A stretch of 64,000 bases of DNA from Rhodococcus sp. KRD162 (GCF_017168335.1 NZ_JABFAU010000013.1:414395-478394); one strand, 5' to 3'; shown: positions 11,660 to 21,087, counted from the stretch's first letter. A program made the numbers and translations. The notes: generated from the letters alone by a model not told the origin.

Positions 11660-12991
11660 ATGACCGGCTCCCCCTCGCCGGTGCAGAACCGACTCCTCGG
11701 AATCACTCTCGTCGTGCTCATCGTCGTCTTCGTCGGGTGGTCCATCACCTCGTACAACAAGACGTTCGCGAACGTGGTGACCGTCTCGCTCGAGACCGAT
11801 TCCGTCGGCAACGCACTTCCCCGCAACGCTGATGTCAAAGTTCGCGGCCTGATCGTCGGTGAAGTGCGATCGGCGACGACGGCCGGGGGCGTGGTCACCT
11901 CGGAGTTGGCCATCGAACCGGACATGGCCGAGATGATTCCGTCGAACGCCACCGCGCGACTGCTACCGAAAACGCTGTTCGGCGAGCGGTACGTCGCCTT
12001 GGTGTTACCGGAGGGCAGACCCGGGGCACCGATCACCGAGGGCACGGTATTGAAGCAGGATCGCAGCGGCAACGCCATCGAGGTCGGACAGGTACTCGAC
12101 GGCCTGTTGCCGCTGCTCCAGGCCGTGCCGCCGGAGAACCTGGCCAACACTCTCGGCGCGCTGGCGCAGGGTCTGAGCGGTCGCGGCGAGCAACTCGGCC
12201 TCACGATCGACAGACTCGAGAGCATCTTCGCCGGGCTCGACACCGAGTTGCCCGCAATCCAGGAGGACCTGCGCGGACTCGCCGACTTCTCGCAGACCTA
12301 CTCCGATGCGGCTCCCGAGCTGATCAATGCCTTGGACAACCTGCGGACCACCGGCAACACCATCGTCCAGAAGCGGCCTGCCCTCGAGACGCTGTACTCC
12401 TCGCTGACGTCGGCCTCGGGCACGACCGCCGACTTCCTCGACGCCAACTCGGCGGATGTCATCGGGCTGGCCGCGAACTCTCGCGAAGCACTCGAGGTCC
12501 TCGCCCAGTTCTCTCCGGCCGTCGGCTGCACCGTCGCCCAGTTCGCGGAGGGTGCCCGGCGCGGCAGAATCGTCACCGGCGTCGGCGACGAGTACCCCGG
12601 CATCAATGTCTCGATGCCGTTGGTCAACCCGAAGGGTCGGTACCTGCCGAACCAGGACGAACCGCGATTGTTCGAGCAGGAGCGCGGGCCGACCTGCTAC
12701 TCCTCCCTCGACCGCTCGGCGGGCGAGTACTTCCCGCAGTACCCCGGCGGCTCCCCCAACGACGGCTCGTACCAGGTGCCGTCGAGAAACCCCGGGGAAC
12801 AGGACACTTCGGCACTTCCGGTTCCGCAGTTTTCCCCCGTGCCCGCCTCCTACGCGGGGTCGGTCACCGAGCAGCAGACCTTGGCCGTCGTCTACGGTGG
12901 GGCCACCGGAATCGATCCCGCCGCGGTGCCGTCCTGGACGACGACGCTCGGCGCACCCGCACTCAGGGGAACGCAGGTCACCTTCCGGTAG
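11660..12991 (+). CDS. Orphan Mce-family (MlaD-domain) cell-envelope protein
   Basis: A 443-residue protein with an N-terminal membrane anchor (LLGITLVVLIVVFVGWSI) and an MlaD/Mce domain at about residues 40-120 containing VKVRGLIVGEVR and LLPKTLFGERYVALVLP. A long helical region and a disordered, proline-rich C-terminal part follow. Mce proteins form hexameric tunnels that carry lipids or sterols across the periplasm. Normally six mce genes follow two yrbE genes; none are nearby, so this is an orphan copy. A CRP/GlxR-like site precedes it. No strong ribosome site is visible before the ATG. Confidence 0.88.
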   Translation: MTGSPSPVQNRLLGITLVVLIVVFVGWSITSYNKTFANVVTVSLETDSVGNALPRNADVKVRGLIVGEVRSATTAGGVVTSELAIEPDMAEMIPSNATARLLPKTLFGERYVALVLPEGRPGAPITEGTVLKQDRSGNAIEVGQVLDGLLPLLQAVPPENLANTLGALAQGLSGRGEQLGLTIDRLESIFAGLDTELPAIQEDLRGLADFSQTYSDAAPELINALDNLRTTGNTIVQKRPALETLYSSLTSASGTTADFLDANSADVIGLAANSREALEVLAQFSPAVGCTVAQFAEGARRGRIVTGVGDEYPGINVSMPLVNPKGRYLPNQDEPRLFEQERGPTCYSSLDRSAGEYFPQYPGGSPNDGSYQVPSRNPGEQDTSALPVPQFSPVPASYAGSVTEQQTLAVVYGGATGIDPAAVPSWTTTLGAPALRGTQVTFR

Positions 12992-13057
12992 TAACTACTG
13001 ATTGAATGGTTCGCAACCCCGCCGACGAGCGCGACGGGTACAGATTCAGGAGTACAG

Positions 13058-13417
13058 ATGCCAGCCGACAGCAACACCGCCGGATTCTCGATTCAGTCCA
13101 GCAACGATGGCCATGTGGCCGTCGTCGCGGTCGCCGGCGAACTCGATGTCACGACCGCACCGGCCCTCGCCACCGCGATCGACCAACAGGTCGCATCGAC
13201 GCCCTCGGCATTGATCGTAGATCTCTCGGCCGTGTCGTTCCTGGCCTCGGCCGCGATGACGGTGCTGGCCACGACGCAGAAGGACCACGGGGACACACTT
13301 GCGTACTCCGTCGTCGCCGACGGTCCCACCACCAGTCGTCCGATCAAGCTGATGGGGCTGGATCAGGAATTCGCCCTGCACGCGGACCTGGAGTCAGCTC
13401 TCGCCGCCCTGGACTGA
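13058..13417 (+). CDS. STAS-domain protein (anti-sigma factor antagonist-like)
   Basis: A 119-residue single STAS domain. VAGELDVTTAPALATAI and LIVDLSAVSFLASAAMTVL match anti-sigma factor antagonists; the serine in LASAAM is at the usual phosphorylation position. An AGGAG lies 8 bp before the ATG. It converges on, and overlaps by 24 bp, the gene of a PP2C phosphatase of the RsbP type, its likely activator. No anti-sigma kinase or sigma factor is encoded in the window. Confidence 0.85.
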   Translation: MPADSNTAGFSIQSSNDGHVAVVAVAGELDVTTAPALATAIDQQVASTPSALIVDLSAVSFLASAAMTVLATTQKDHGDTLAYSVVADGPTTSRPIKLMGLDQEFALHADLESALAALD

Positions 13418-14578
13418 GGGAGCTGTCGACGCAGAGGGCACTGCCGACGCAGGGGGAACGCCCAGCGCCATCAGCGCGACATCGTCGACGAGACCGTCGC
13501 CGAAGCTGTTCAACAGCGTTTGCAAGTTGTCGATCAGTGCGGCCGGAGCAGTGGGGGCATGCTCGGTTGCGAACTCCAGCAGCGCGCCCTCGTCGTCGAA
13601 GCGTCCTCGGCCCACCCTCGCCTCGGTGAGACCATCGGTGTACAGCATCAACGTATCTCCCGCATTCAACGTCACGGTGGTCGATACGAACCGCGCGTTG
13701 CGGAGCAGTCCCACCAGCTGACCGCCGGTCATGTGGACGTAGTGCGCGGTGCCGTCGGCGCGGATCACCAACGGAGGCGGATGGCCGCCGTTGGCCATGC
13801 ACACCTCGAATCCGCCGGCCGACCGGCACAGCACTCCGAACACCGCAGTGCAGAACTGTGCGTTGTTGTCACGAAACTCTTGACGCAGAACCGAATCCAG
13901 ATTGTGCAGCACTGCCACTGGGTCGTTGTCGTAGACCGCGGCCGCACGCAGCGTGTACCGCGTCAACGAGGTCACCGCTGCAGCGGCCGCGCCCTTGCCG
14001 CACACGTCCCCGAGGAAAAAACCCCATCGGTCCTCGGACAACGGGAACAGATCGTAGAAGTCGCCGCCCAGCTCGTCACCGGAGGCCGCGTGATAGTGCG
14101 CAGCGGCCGTCATCCCCGACGGAGGCAGCAGCGCGGGCGGCAACAGCGACCGCTGCAGCGTCCTGGCCAGTAGCTCCGCTCGCGTGCGGGACTCGAGCAA
14201 CTCGCGTTCGTAGGTGCGGCGATCCCTCGCATCGAGGGCGGTGATCCGGATCAACAGCGGAACTCCCGCGTCGTCGGCCTTGACATTGGCGGTCATGAAG
14301 ACCGGTATCCGCCGGCGATCCGAGGTCACGAAATCCAGTGCGATGCCGTCGAGCTGGCCGTTCATCTGCAGGATCGGACCGAAATGCGTCTCGTAATGAA
14401 TACGTCCGCCCGCAGTGAGCAATCGGGTGAAGTCGGTCCCGATCAACGCGTCGACCTCGAAGCCGAGCCAACCGGCCAGTGTCGCGTTCAGCCTCGCGAT
14501 GGTCATGTCAGGCAGGACCGACAGGTAGCCGCAGGGAGCGTTCTCGTACAGATCCTCGATGTCGAGGTCGTTGATCAC
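13394..14578 (-). CDS. PAS-PP2C (SpoIIE-type) serine phosphatase, RsbP-like
   Basis: A 394-residue protein with an N-terminal PAS sensor domain (about 10-125), a short coiled segment (RRTYERELLESRTRAEL), and a C-terminal SpoIIE/PP2C phosphatase domain (about 150-370). Metal ligands are in SGDELGGDFYDLFPL and LGDVCGKGAAAA, and in DGLTEARVG. Family proteins dephosphorylate STAS antagonists to release a stress sigma factor. PAS plus PP2C with an adjacent RsbQ-like hydrolase reproduces the B. subtilis RsbQ/RsbP energy-stress pair. The start overlaps the stop of the hydrolase gene (ATGA), so the two are co-translated. Confidence 0.88.
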   Translation of the reverse strand: MINDLDIEDLYENAPCGYLSVLPDMTIARLNATLAGWLGFEVDALIGTDFTRLLTAGGRIHYETHFGPILQMNGQLDGIALDFVTSDRRRIPVFMTANVKADDAGVPLLIRITALDARDRRTYERELLESRTRAELLARTLQRSLLPPALLPPSGMTAAAHYHAASGDELGGDFYDLFPLSEDRWGFFLGDVCGKGAAAAAVTSLTRYTLRAAAVYDNDPVAVLHNLDSVLRQEFRDNNAQFCTAVFGVLCRSAGGFEVCMANGGHPPPLVIRADGTAHYVHMTGGQLVGLLRNARFVSTTVTLNAGDTLMLYTDGLTEARVGRGRFDDEGALLEFATEHAPTAPAALIDNLQTLLNSFGDGLVDDVALMALGVPPASAVPSASTAPSVQGGES

Positions 14579-15375
14579 GAGGATCTCACGAACGTCGCAA
14601 TCGCCTCGGCGGTCCGCTCGGGTTCGGTGATGTGCGGGCAGTGCCCGCTTGCGTCGATGGTCGTCAACGTGGCACCGGCGATGTGGTCGCGTACGTACCT
14701 ACCGACCTGAGGCGGTGCCAGCGAATCCCGCGCGCAATCGACGATCAGAGTTGGCAGAGCAACCGACGCCAGATCCGCTCGGTTGTCGGCCAAGAAGGTG
14801 GCACGGGCGAACACCCGGGCGCATGCCGGATCGGTTCGGCAGAAGCTGGCGGTCCACATGTTCTCCAGATCCGGACGTTCCGGTGCGTTCACGACGACCG
14901 GAGCCATCGACGCCGACCAGCCCAGATAATTGCTGTCCAATGATTCGAGCAGTTCGTCGATGTCCTCGGCGCTGAAACCGCCGCGATAGTCGCCGTCGTC
15001 GATGTACCGGGGAGAAGGCGTCAGCAACACCAGTTTGGAAAATCGCTCGGGGGCCTTCGGGACCGCGAGAACACCCATCATCGACGCCACCGAGTGGCCG
15101 ACGAACGTGGCCCCGCGCAGGTCGAGATCTGCGGCGATATCGATGATGTCGTCGGAGTAGGCATCGAGGCCGGCGTACTTCTCGGCGTCCCAGGCCGCCG
15201 GGTCCGATGCCCCTGAACCCACATGGTCGAACAGGACGACCCGGAATTCGGGAGCCAAGAGCTCGGTCACCGACCGCCACAGCGTCTGGTCACATCCGAA
15301 CCCGTGCGCCAGCATGACGACGGGCCCGTCGGCAGCCCCGACGACCCTGACGTTGTTCCTGGTTCGCGCGTTCAC
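14575..15375 (-). CDS. RsbQ-like alpha/beta hydrolase
   Basis: A 266-residue alpha/beta hydrolase closely resembling RsbQ. It opens RNNVRVVGAADGPVVMLAHG and has FGCDQTLWRSV and VGSGASD. The nucleophile elbow is GHSVASMMG (Ser95), the acid is near Asp217 (DCARDSLAP), and the base is His245 in GHCPH. These nearly match the Ser96/Asp219/His247 triad of B. subtilis RsbQ, which feeds a hydrophobic signal to the PAS domain of RsbP. Here the partner PAS-phosphatase gene follows with a 4-bp overlap. The ligand is unknown. Confidence 0.88.
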   Translation of the reverse strand: MNARTRNNVRVVGAADGPVVMLAHGFGCDQTLWRSVTELLAPEFRVVLFDHVGSGASDPAAWDAEKYAGLDAYSDDIIDIAADLDLRGATFVGHSVASMMGVLAVPKAPERFSKLVLLTPSPRYIDDGDYRGGFSAEDIDELLESLDSNYLGWSASMAPVVVNAPERPDLENMWTASFCRTDPACARVFARATFLADNRADLASVALPTLIVDCARDSLAPPQVGRYVRDHIAGATLTTIDASGHCPHITEPERTAEAIATFVRSS

Positions 15376-15462
15376 CGGGACAGTCTGTCATCTCGCCACG
15401 ACAGCGGGGAGTGAGACCGCCCCGACCGGGTATGGACACTGTCTACAGAAACGAGAGATGCC

Positions 15463-16515
15463 ATGCGAGTACTGGTCACCGGCGCAACGGGATACATCGG
15501 GTCTCGGTTGATCCCGGTGCTTGTCGAACAGGGCCACGACGTCCATGCCGCGATGCGTGACCCGAACAAGAAGTCGCGGTTCGCCTGGGGGGCAAGCGTC
15601 ACCGCGGTGCATTTCGACCTCGACGAGCACGACAGCTTCGATACTGCGACGGCGAACGTCGATGCCGTCGTCTATCTCGTGCACTCGATGGACGAGGGAG
15701 ACTTCGTCGAGAAGGATCGACACGCTGCACAGTCCATGGCCGCGGCGGCCGAACGCAACGGTGTCGGCCGGATCGTCTACCTGTCCGGCCTCATCCCCGA
15801 CGACGGCGCGCCGCTGTCGGACCACCTGCGCTCGCGCCTCCAGGTCGAGGAGGTGTTTCTGGACAGCTCCGTCGACGCGACCGTGCTCCGCGCCGCGATC
15901 ATCCTCGGTTCCGGATCGACGTCGTTCGAGTTGGTTCGGCGAATGACCGAGCGCATACCGGTGACCCCGATTCCGACGTGGATGCGTAAGCAGGTCCAGC
16001 CGATTGCTGTCGGCGATGTGGTGGCCATCATCGGCCGAGCGCTCGGCGGCCAAGCGCGTCCGGGTTCGTTCGACATCGGCGGGACCGAAACGATGAGTTA
16101 CCCGGATCTGCTCAGGGCCTACGGCAGCGTCGCGGGGTTGCGGCGAGCCCAGATTCCCGTTCCGCTGCTGCCTACCGGATTGGTGGGCCGCGCCGTTGCC
16201 GCCATCACCGCGATGCCTCCCGGAACGGTGATCTCGTTGGTGGACAGCCTCACTCACGATATGGTGGTGCGCCGCGGCAACGCGGCCACCGATGTGTTCG
16301 CCGATTCCGATACGACGCTGATGAGCGTGCGAGAGGCCTTGCAGCGTGCGATCACCGTGACCGCCGAGGAAGGCACCGATACGCACGCCGATCCCCAGGC
16401 GGCCGCCGACACCGATCCGGAGTGGGCAGGCGGGGTGATCGACATCGTGGATGGTCAACTGCGACAACGACCGTCGGGAATCCTGGGCAAAGCCCAGCTC
16501 GGCGCGACGCGCTAG
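15463..16515 (+). CDS. Atypical short-chain NAD(P)-binding protein (YwnB/YbjT-like)
   Basis: A 350-residue protein with an N-terminal Rossmann fold (VLVTGATGYIGSRLIPVL at 3-20) and the YLVHSMDEGDF region seen in atypical SDRs such as YbjT. The Tyr-Lys catalytic pair of classic dehydrogenases is not evident, so it may bind NAD(P) without classical activity. It is monocistronic and converges on the amidase remnant with a 4-bp overlap. A specific substrate cannot be named. Confidence 0.78.
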   Translation: MRVLVTGATGYIGSRLIPVLVEQGHDVHAAMRDPNKKSRFAWGASVTAVHFDLDEHDSFDTATANVDAVVYLVHSMDEGDFVEKDRHAAQSMAAAAERNGVGRIVYLSGLIPDDGAPLSDHLRSRLQVEEVFLDSSVDATVLRAAIILGSGSTSFELVRRMTERIPVTPIPTWMRKQVQPIAVGDVVAIIGRALGGQARPGSFDIGGTETMSYPDLLRAYGSVAGLRRAQIPVPLLPTGLVGRAVAAITAMPPGTVISLVDSLTHDMVVRRGNAATDVFADSDTTLMSVREALQRAITVTAEEGTDTHADPQAAADTDPEWAGGVIDIVDGQLRQRPSGILGKAQLGATR

Positions 16516-17528
16516 CCGATTTCTTCATAGCGGTGCGACCAGGGCGCTGCTCGTTCCAACTGTGCTGCAAGTTGGACGAGCAGACCCTCGCCGCCCAGCG
16601 GTGCCGTGAACTGCGCGCCCATCGGCAGGCCGTCCGGGGTCCAGTGAAGCGGTAACGACAGCGCCGGACGTCCGGTGACGTTGGCCAACTGGGTGTAGGG
16701 AATCCACGAAATATTGTCGTCGATCATTTGATCGACGATGCCCGTGTGTCGAAGCATCCCCGCAGTTCTACTGCGCAACAACAGCTCCGATGCCAGCTCC
16801 AGCGGCCTCGCTAGATCGAATGCGCCGACCTTCGGCGGCAGCTCGGCAATCGTGGGCGTCAGCAGCAGGTCGTACGTCTCGAAATACGTGGCCAGCGCGC
16901 GCACATGCACATGCCGCCCCTCTACCGCCTCGAGGTAATCGACCCCACTTGCAGATCTTCCCAGCGCCGCCATGATCCGGGTGTCGCGCTCGAATTTGTC
17001 GTCACCACAACCGGTTCGGCGCTTCACCTCGTCCATTTCGTAAGCCAGGTAGGTGAACCAGGCCAGCAGGAATTCGCGATTGAGGCTTGCGTCGTCGTAC
17101 GGCGGGGCGTCGAGTAGCTCGACGGTGTGCCCGAGGTCCGTCAGTGTGCTCGCCGCCGCTTCCATTGCGGCAACTGCCTGCGGGGCGGGACTGGGATTGA
17201 CGGACGTGGCCGCGTACATCCCGATGCGTAGCGGCCTCGGGTCGGCGTCCATTCGAGACAGGAAGCTACCGTCTGGATGTGCGGACAGGTACCCGGACGT
17301 GGGTTCACCGCCCGCCAACACGTCGAGCATCGCAGCGGTGTCCCGTACCGACCGGGAGACCACACCCTGCACCGCTGCCCCGTGCATCGGCTCTCCGAAA
17401 GTGGGTCCCGACGGCACCAGGCCACGGCCCGGCTTGAGGCCCACGAGACCGCAGCACGACGACGGAATGCGAATCGACCCGCCGCCATCACTCGCCCCCG
17501 CCACCGCCGCGATGCCCGCAGCAACCGC
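16512..17528 (-). pseudogene. Amidase-signature enzyme, 5'-truncated at a fold-back junction
   Basis: About 339 codons of an amidase-signature enzyme. SDGGGSIRIPSSCCGLVGLKP carries the nucleophilic Ser. LTPTIAELPPKVGAFD and the C-terminal NVTGRPALSLPL are also typical. The N-terminal 120-150 residues, which hold the catalytic Lys and the cis-Ser loop (GGSSGG), are missing. Homology ends at AVAAGIAAVAGAS around 17528. Upstream, the sequence turns into an inverted copy of the gene's own codons and then the Rieske gene. No start codon with a ribosome site remains, so it is probably inactive. Confidence 0.75.
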
Positions 17529-17554
17529 GGCGGTGGCGGGGGCGAGTGATGGCG
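17483..17554. repeat. Perfect 29-bp fold-back palindrome at an amidase/Rieske gene junction
   Basis: The left arm 17483-17511 and right arm 17526-17554 are exact reverse complements, with a 14-nt loop (ATGCCCGCAGCAAC). The left arm is amidase coding sequence; the right arm supplies the ribosome site and first codons of the Rieske gene. Outside the arms the symmetry continues weakly (GACCCGC versus GCGGGTC, offset by 3 nt). This looks like an inversion or template-switch junction, or an assembly artefact. Confidence 0.9.
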
Positions 17555-18652
17555 GGTCTGATCTCGACCCTGCCCGGTCGGTACTACACCGACCCGGACA
17601 TCTTCGAGCTCGAGCAGGAGAAGATCTTCGAGGAGCTGTGGATCTGCGCTGTCCGCGCAGCGGATCTGGACAAGCCCGGCTCGTTCCGGACCGTGCAGAT
17701 CGGCCGCGAGAGCGTCATCATCACGCGCACACGTACCGGTGCCATCAAGGCCTACCTGAACGTCTGCGCGCACCGCGGCGCGCGAATCTGCATGGAGGAC
17801 AAGGGCGAAGTCAAGCGATCGTTCCAGTGCCCGTACCACGCCTGGACGTACGACCTGGACGGAAAGCTCATCGCTGCACCGAACCTGACCAAGATGCCCG
17901 ATATCGACCGGGTTCGCTACGGCTTGTCGTCGGTGTCGGTGGAGGAATGGCTCGGATACGTCTGGGTCAATCTCAGTGACAATCCGGCGTCCTTCGACAC
18001 CACCGTGGTGCAGGACATTCGCGACCGACTCGGTGACGTCGAATCGATCGACCGCTACAAGGTCGAGGATCTCGGTCTCGGCAGGCGCATGAGCTACGAC
18101 GTCAAGGCGAACTGGAAGCTCATCATCGAGAACTTCATGGAGTGCTACCACTGCGCCACCATTCACCCTGAGCTCACCGAGGTTCTTCCGGAATTCGCCG
18201 ACGGTTATGCCGCCCAGTACTACGTGGGGCACGGAGCCGAATTCGGTGAATCAGTTCAGGGCTTCACACTCGATGGCACCGCTGGGCACGACTCCATCCC
18301 CGGAATCGCACCGGAGCAGGACCGGCGCTACTACGCCATCACTGTCCGGCCGCAGGTGTTCGTCAACCTCGTCCCGGATCACGTGATCATCCATCGGATG
18401 TATCCGCTTGCCCCCGATCGCACCCTGGTGGAATGCGATTGGCTGTATCTGCCCGGTGTGGTCGCCTCCGGCCGAGACCTGCAGCACTCGGTGGAGTTGT
18501 TCCACCGCGTCAACCTGCAGGACTTCGAGGCGTGTGAACGCTGCCAGCCCGCGATGAGTTCACGTAAGTACCGCGACGGCGGTGTCCTGGTGGGCAGCGA
18601 ACACCACATCGGCATCTTCCACGACTGGCTCAAGAACCGCATCGAGGGCTGA
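17549..18652 (+). CDS. Rieske-type oxygenase alpha subunit (demethylase/hydroxylase)
   Basis: A 367-residue Rieske non-haem iron oxygenase. The [2Fe-2S] site is CAH (Cys73, His75) and CPYH (Cys94, His97). The mononuclear iron site includes ENFMECYHCATIHPEL (His201, His206) and an Asp in VNLQDFEACE. The length and YHCATIHPEL motif resemble the betaine/stachydrine demethylase group (GbcA, Stc2). No reductase gene is adjacent. GntR, IclR and FolD genes downstream fit a C1-releasing demethylation. The start could be GTG 17546 or ATG 17549; both lie inside the right arm of the fold-back palindrome. Confidence 0.88.
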   Translation: MAGLISTLPGRYYTDPDIFELEQEKIFEELWICAVRAADLDKPGSFRTVQIGRESVIITRTRTGAIKAYLNVCAHRGARICMEDKGEVKRSFQCPYHAWTYDLDGKLIAAPNLTKMPDIDRVRYGLSSVSVEEWLGYVWVNLSDNPASFDTTVVQDIRDRLGDVESIDRYKVEDLGLGRRMSYDVKANWKLIIENFMECYHCATIHPELTEVLPEFADGYAAQYYVGHGAEFGESVQGFTLDGTAGHDSIPGIAPEQDRRYYAITVRPQVFVNLVPDHVIIHRMYPLAPDRTLVECDWLYLPGVVASGRDLQHSVELFHRVNLQDFEACERCQPAMSSRKYRDGGVLVGSEHHIGIFHDWLKNRIEG

Positions 18653-18693
18653 CCGAACCGGTCGTATGTGCGGTACCGATAGGATCGGTACCT

Positions 18694-19386
18694 ATGAGTG
18701 TCGAGGTCGCGTCGTCCGGCACCCCCGGTTCTCCGGGGGTGCACGGCGACACGGGGGCGACAATGGCCGACGTCGCGTATTCGGCCATTCGCGACAAATT
18801 GATCAAGCTGGCGATCAAACCCGGGGACGCCGTCGTCGAGTCGGCGCTGTCTGCCGAACTCGGTGTGGGCCGCACTCCCGTCCGGGAGGCACTCAAACGG
18901 CTCGAATACGAGCGGCTGGTCATCTCGCATTCCCGACGCGGCACCTTCGCGACCTCCATCGAGGTCGCCGACCTGGGGGACATCTCCGAGATTCGCCAGC
19001 GGCTCGAACCACTCGCGGCAGCGAAGGCCGCCGCCGCGGCCACCGCGACGCAACGCCAAGTCCTGTGGGGTATGGCCGACCGTACCGAGGAGCTCGAGGC
19101 AACGAACCCGAGCCAACACGATCTGATCGAGTGGGATACCGAGGTGCATCGCACCGTGTACCGGCTCGCGTCGAATCCGGTTCTCGAGGATGCGTTGATT
19201 CGCTACAGCAATCTTGCGACGCGAATCTTCTGGCTGTTCCTGGATCGGCTGCCCCCACTGGCCGACCACGTCGGTACCCACACCGAGTTGCTGCGCGCGA
19301 TCGCGGCCGGGGAAGCCGAGAACGCTGCGAGCATCGCGCGGGCGCACGTGACCGAGTTCGACGACGCAGTCCGAGCGGTCATCTAG
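18694..19386 (+). CDS. GntR-family regulator, FadR/VanR (FCD) subfamily
   Basis: A 230-residue regulator with an N-terminal winged helix (about 20-90: AIRDKLIKLAIKPGDAVVES, then GVGRTPVREALKRLEYERLV) and an all-helical FCD ligand domain (about 95-225). The FCD domain has the metal or ligand histidines in EVHRTVYRLA and VGTHTELLRAI. It follows the Rieske gene by 41 bp on the same strand and probably controls it in response to a carboxylate-type effector. Confidence 0.88.
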   Translation: MSVEVASSGTPGSPGVHGDTGATMADVAYSAIRDKLIKLAIKPGDAVVESALSAELGVGRTPVREALKRLEYERLVISHSRRGTFATSIEVADLGDISEIRQRLEPLAAAKAAAAATATQRQVLWGMADRTEELEATNPSQHDLIEWDTEVHRTVYRLASNPVLEDALIRYSNLATRIFWLFLDRLPPLADHVGTHTELLRAIAAGEAENAASIARAHVTEFDDAVRAVI

Positions 19387-19438
19387 GTCTCGAGGGGGCA
19401 CGCCGCCGGGCAAGTGCGTGTTACGTATAGTCGCGGGG

Positions 19439-20242
19439 ATGGCCACTGACGATTCGAACCGCGCCCCGGAAGGTGGCGTCCAGTCGGTCGACCGCGCATT
19501 TCGCGTACTCGAGGTCATGGCACGGCTAGGAGAAGCCGGCGTGAGCGCCATCGCCACAGAGATCGGTGTGCACAAGTCCACGGTGTCGCGCCTGCTGACG
19601 TCGCTCGAAGAGCACGACATGGTGATGCAGACGCACAACCGCGGCAAGTATCGACTCAGCCTCGGAGTACTTCGGCTGGCCGCCGCAGTCCCCGAGCGGT
19701 TGGAGATCACCGAGTACGGTCACGCGATACTCGAGCGCCTGGCGACGAAGCTCGGCGAGACAGTGAACATCGCTGTGCGACGAGCAGATACCGCGGTCCA
19801 CCTGGATGAGGCCAGAGGACCCAGTTCGGTAGGAACCCACAACTGGATCGGCGAACAGACTCCGCTGCACGCCACGGCGAGCGGCAAGGTGCTGCTGGCC
19901 GCTCTCGATCCCGATGGTCGTCGGGCCATGGTCGATTCTCTCGATCTTCATCGGCACACCGAGCACACGGTCACCACCACGGCCGCACTCACGGCCGAGC
20001 TCGACGCTGCCGGCTCGCTCGGATACGCGGTGGTCGTCGAAGAATTCGAGACCGGCCTCAACGCCATCGCAGCCCCGATCCTCGATTACACCGGCAAGAC
20101 GGTCGCCGCCCTGAGCGTCTCCGGTCCGGTGTATCGCTTCGACGAGGCAAGAATGCGGGCCATCGTCCCGGATGTGCTTGCCGCCGCCGCAGAGATCAGC
20201 GAGAAGATGGGCTACCGGGAATCGTTCATTCCCTCGACCTGA
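19439..20242 (+). CDS. IclR-family transcriptional regulator
   Basis: A 267-residue IclR protein. The N-terminal helix-turn-helix (about 15-75) includes [20 protein letters not shown] and [21 protein letters not shown]. The effector-binding domain (about 85-260) includes [14 protein letters not shown] and [20 protein letters not shown]. The ATG at 19439 is preferred over an upstream frame start because SVDRAF sits at the usual position. It lies 52 bp after the GntR gene, and its 3' end overlaps the convergent folD by 31 bp. It probably regulates aromatic or C1 catabolic genes nearby. Confidence 0.88.
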   Translation: MATDDSNRAPEGGVQSVDRAFRVLEVMARLGEAGVSAIATEIGVHKSTVSRLLTSLEEHDMVMQTHNRGKYRLSLGVLRLAAAVPERLEITEYGHAILERLATKLGETVNIAVRRADTAVHLDEARGPSSVGTHNWIGEQTPLHATASGKVLLAALDPDGRRAMVDSLDLHRHTEHTVTTTAALTAELDAAGSLGYAVVVEEFETGLNAIAAPILDYTGKTVAALSVSGPVYRFDEARMRAIVPDVLAAAAEISEKMGYRESFIPST

Positions 20243-21087
20243 GCGGCCTCGGCGCACTCGACGACGTTGGTCAACAGCATGGCCCGAGTCATCGGGCCGA
20301 CTCCGCCCGTTGCACCGCTGAGCCGTCCCGCGATCTGCTCGACGCCCGGATGCACGTCGCCCAGAATTCCTTCGACGGTACGAGTGATTCCCACCGACAG
20401 CACCGTCGCTCCGGCGCTGATCCAGTCCGGACGCACCAGGTGTGCAACGCCTGCCGCCGCGATGACGACGTCGGCGGCGCGCGTGTGCGCGGCGGTGTCC
20501 ACGGTGGCTTCGTGGCACATGGTCACTGTCGCGTGCTCGCTGCGGCGGGTGAGCATCAGCCCCAGCGGGCGGCCGACCGTGATACCGCAACCGATGATGC
20601 AGAAGCGGGCACCGGTGATCGGTACATCATGGTGGCGAAGAAGTTCCAGGATTCCGCGCGGGGTGCAGGGCAGCGGCCCATCCATGCCGAGTACGAGCCG
20701 GCCCAGGTTCGTCGGGTGCAGGCCGTCGGCGTCTTTACGCGGGTCGATCAGTTCGATCACCCGATGCGTGTCGATGTGCGGCGGAAGTGGCAGCTGAACG
20801 ATGAAGCCGGTGCACTCCGGGTCGTCATTGAGAGCGTGCACCGCATCTTCGATCTCGCGCTGACTCGCGGTCGCGGGCAACCTGACCTGAATCGAATGCA
20901 GCCCCACCTCGGCGCAGTCGCGGTGCTTCGCCGCGACGTAGGAGCGGCTTCCTGGATCCTCACCGACCAGAATTGTGCCGAGGCCGGGCCTGATCCCCTG
21001 CTGCGCGAGCCGTTGAACGCGGTGACGCAGGTCGTCCTTGACGATCGCACTCACTGCGTTGCCGTCGATCCTGAGCGCTGTGGTCAT
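20212..21087 (-). CDS. folD: Methylenetetrahydrofolate dehydrogenase/cyclohydrolase
   Basis: A 291-residue bifunctional cytosolic enzyme that oxidises 5,10-methylene-THF to methenyl-THF (NADP) and hydrolyses it to 10-formyl-THF. The catalytic Tyr50 and Lys54 are in [41 protein letters not shown] and [17 protein letters not shown] are signature stretches, and [12 protein letters not shown] closes it. The ATG at 21087 gives the family length. Its position beside a Rieske oxygenase and two catabolic regulators suggests a role in handling demethylation-derived C1 units; it could be a second, dedicated copy. Confidence 0.93.
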   Translation of the reverse strand: MTTALRIDGNAVSAIVKDDLRHRVQRLAQQGIRPGLGTILVGEDPGSRSYVAAKHRDCAEVGLHSIQVRLPATASQREIEDAVHALNDDPECTGFIVQLPLPPHIDTHRVIELIDPRKDADGLHPTNLGRLVLGMDGPLPCTPRGILELLRHHDVPITGARFCIIGCGITVGRPLGLMLTRRSEHATVTMCHEATVDTAAHTRAADVVIAAAGVAHLVRPDWISAGATVLSVGITRTVEGILGDVHPGVEQIAGRLSGATGGVGPMTRAMLLTNVVECAEAAQVEGMNDSR

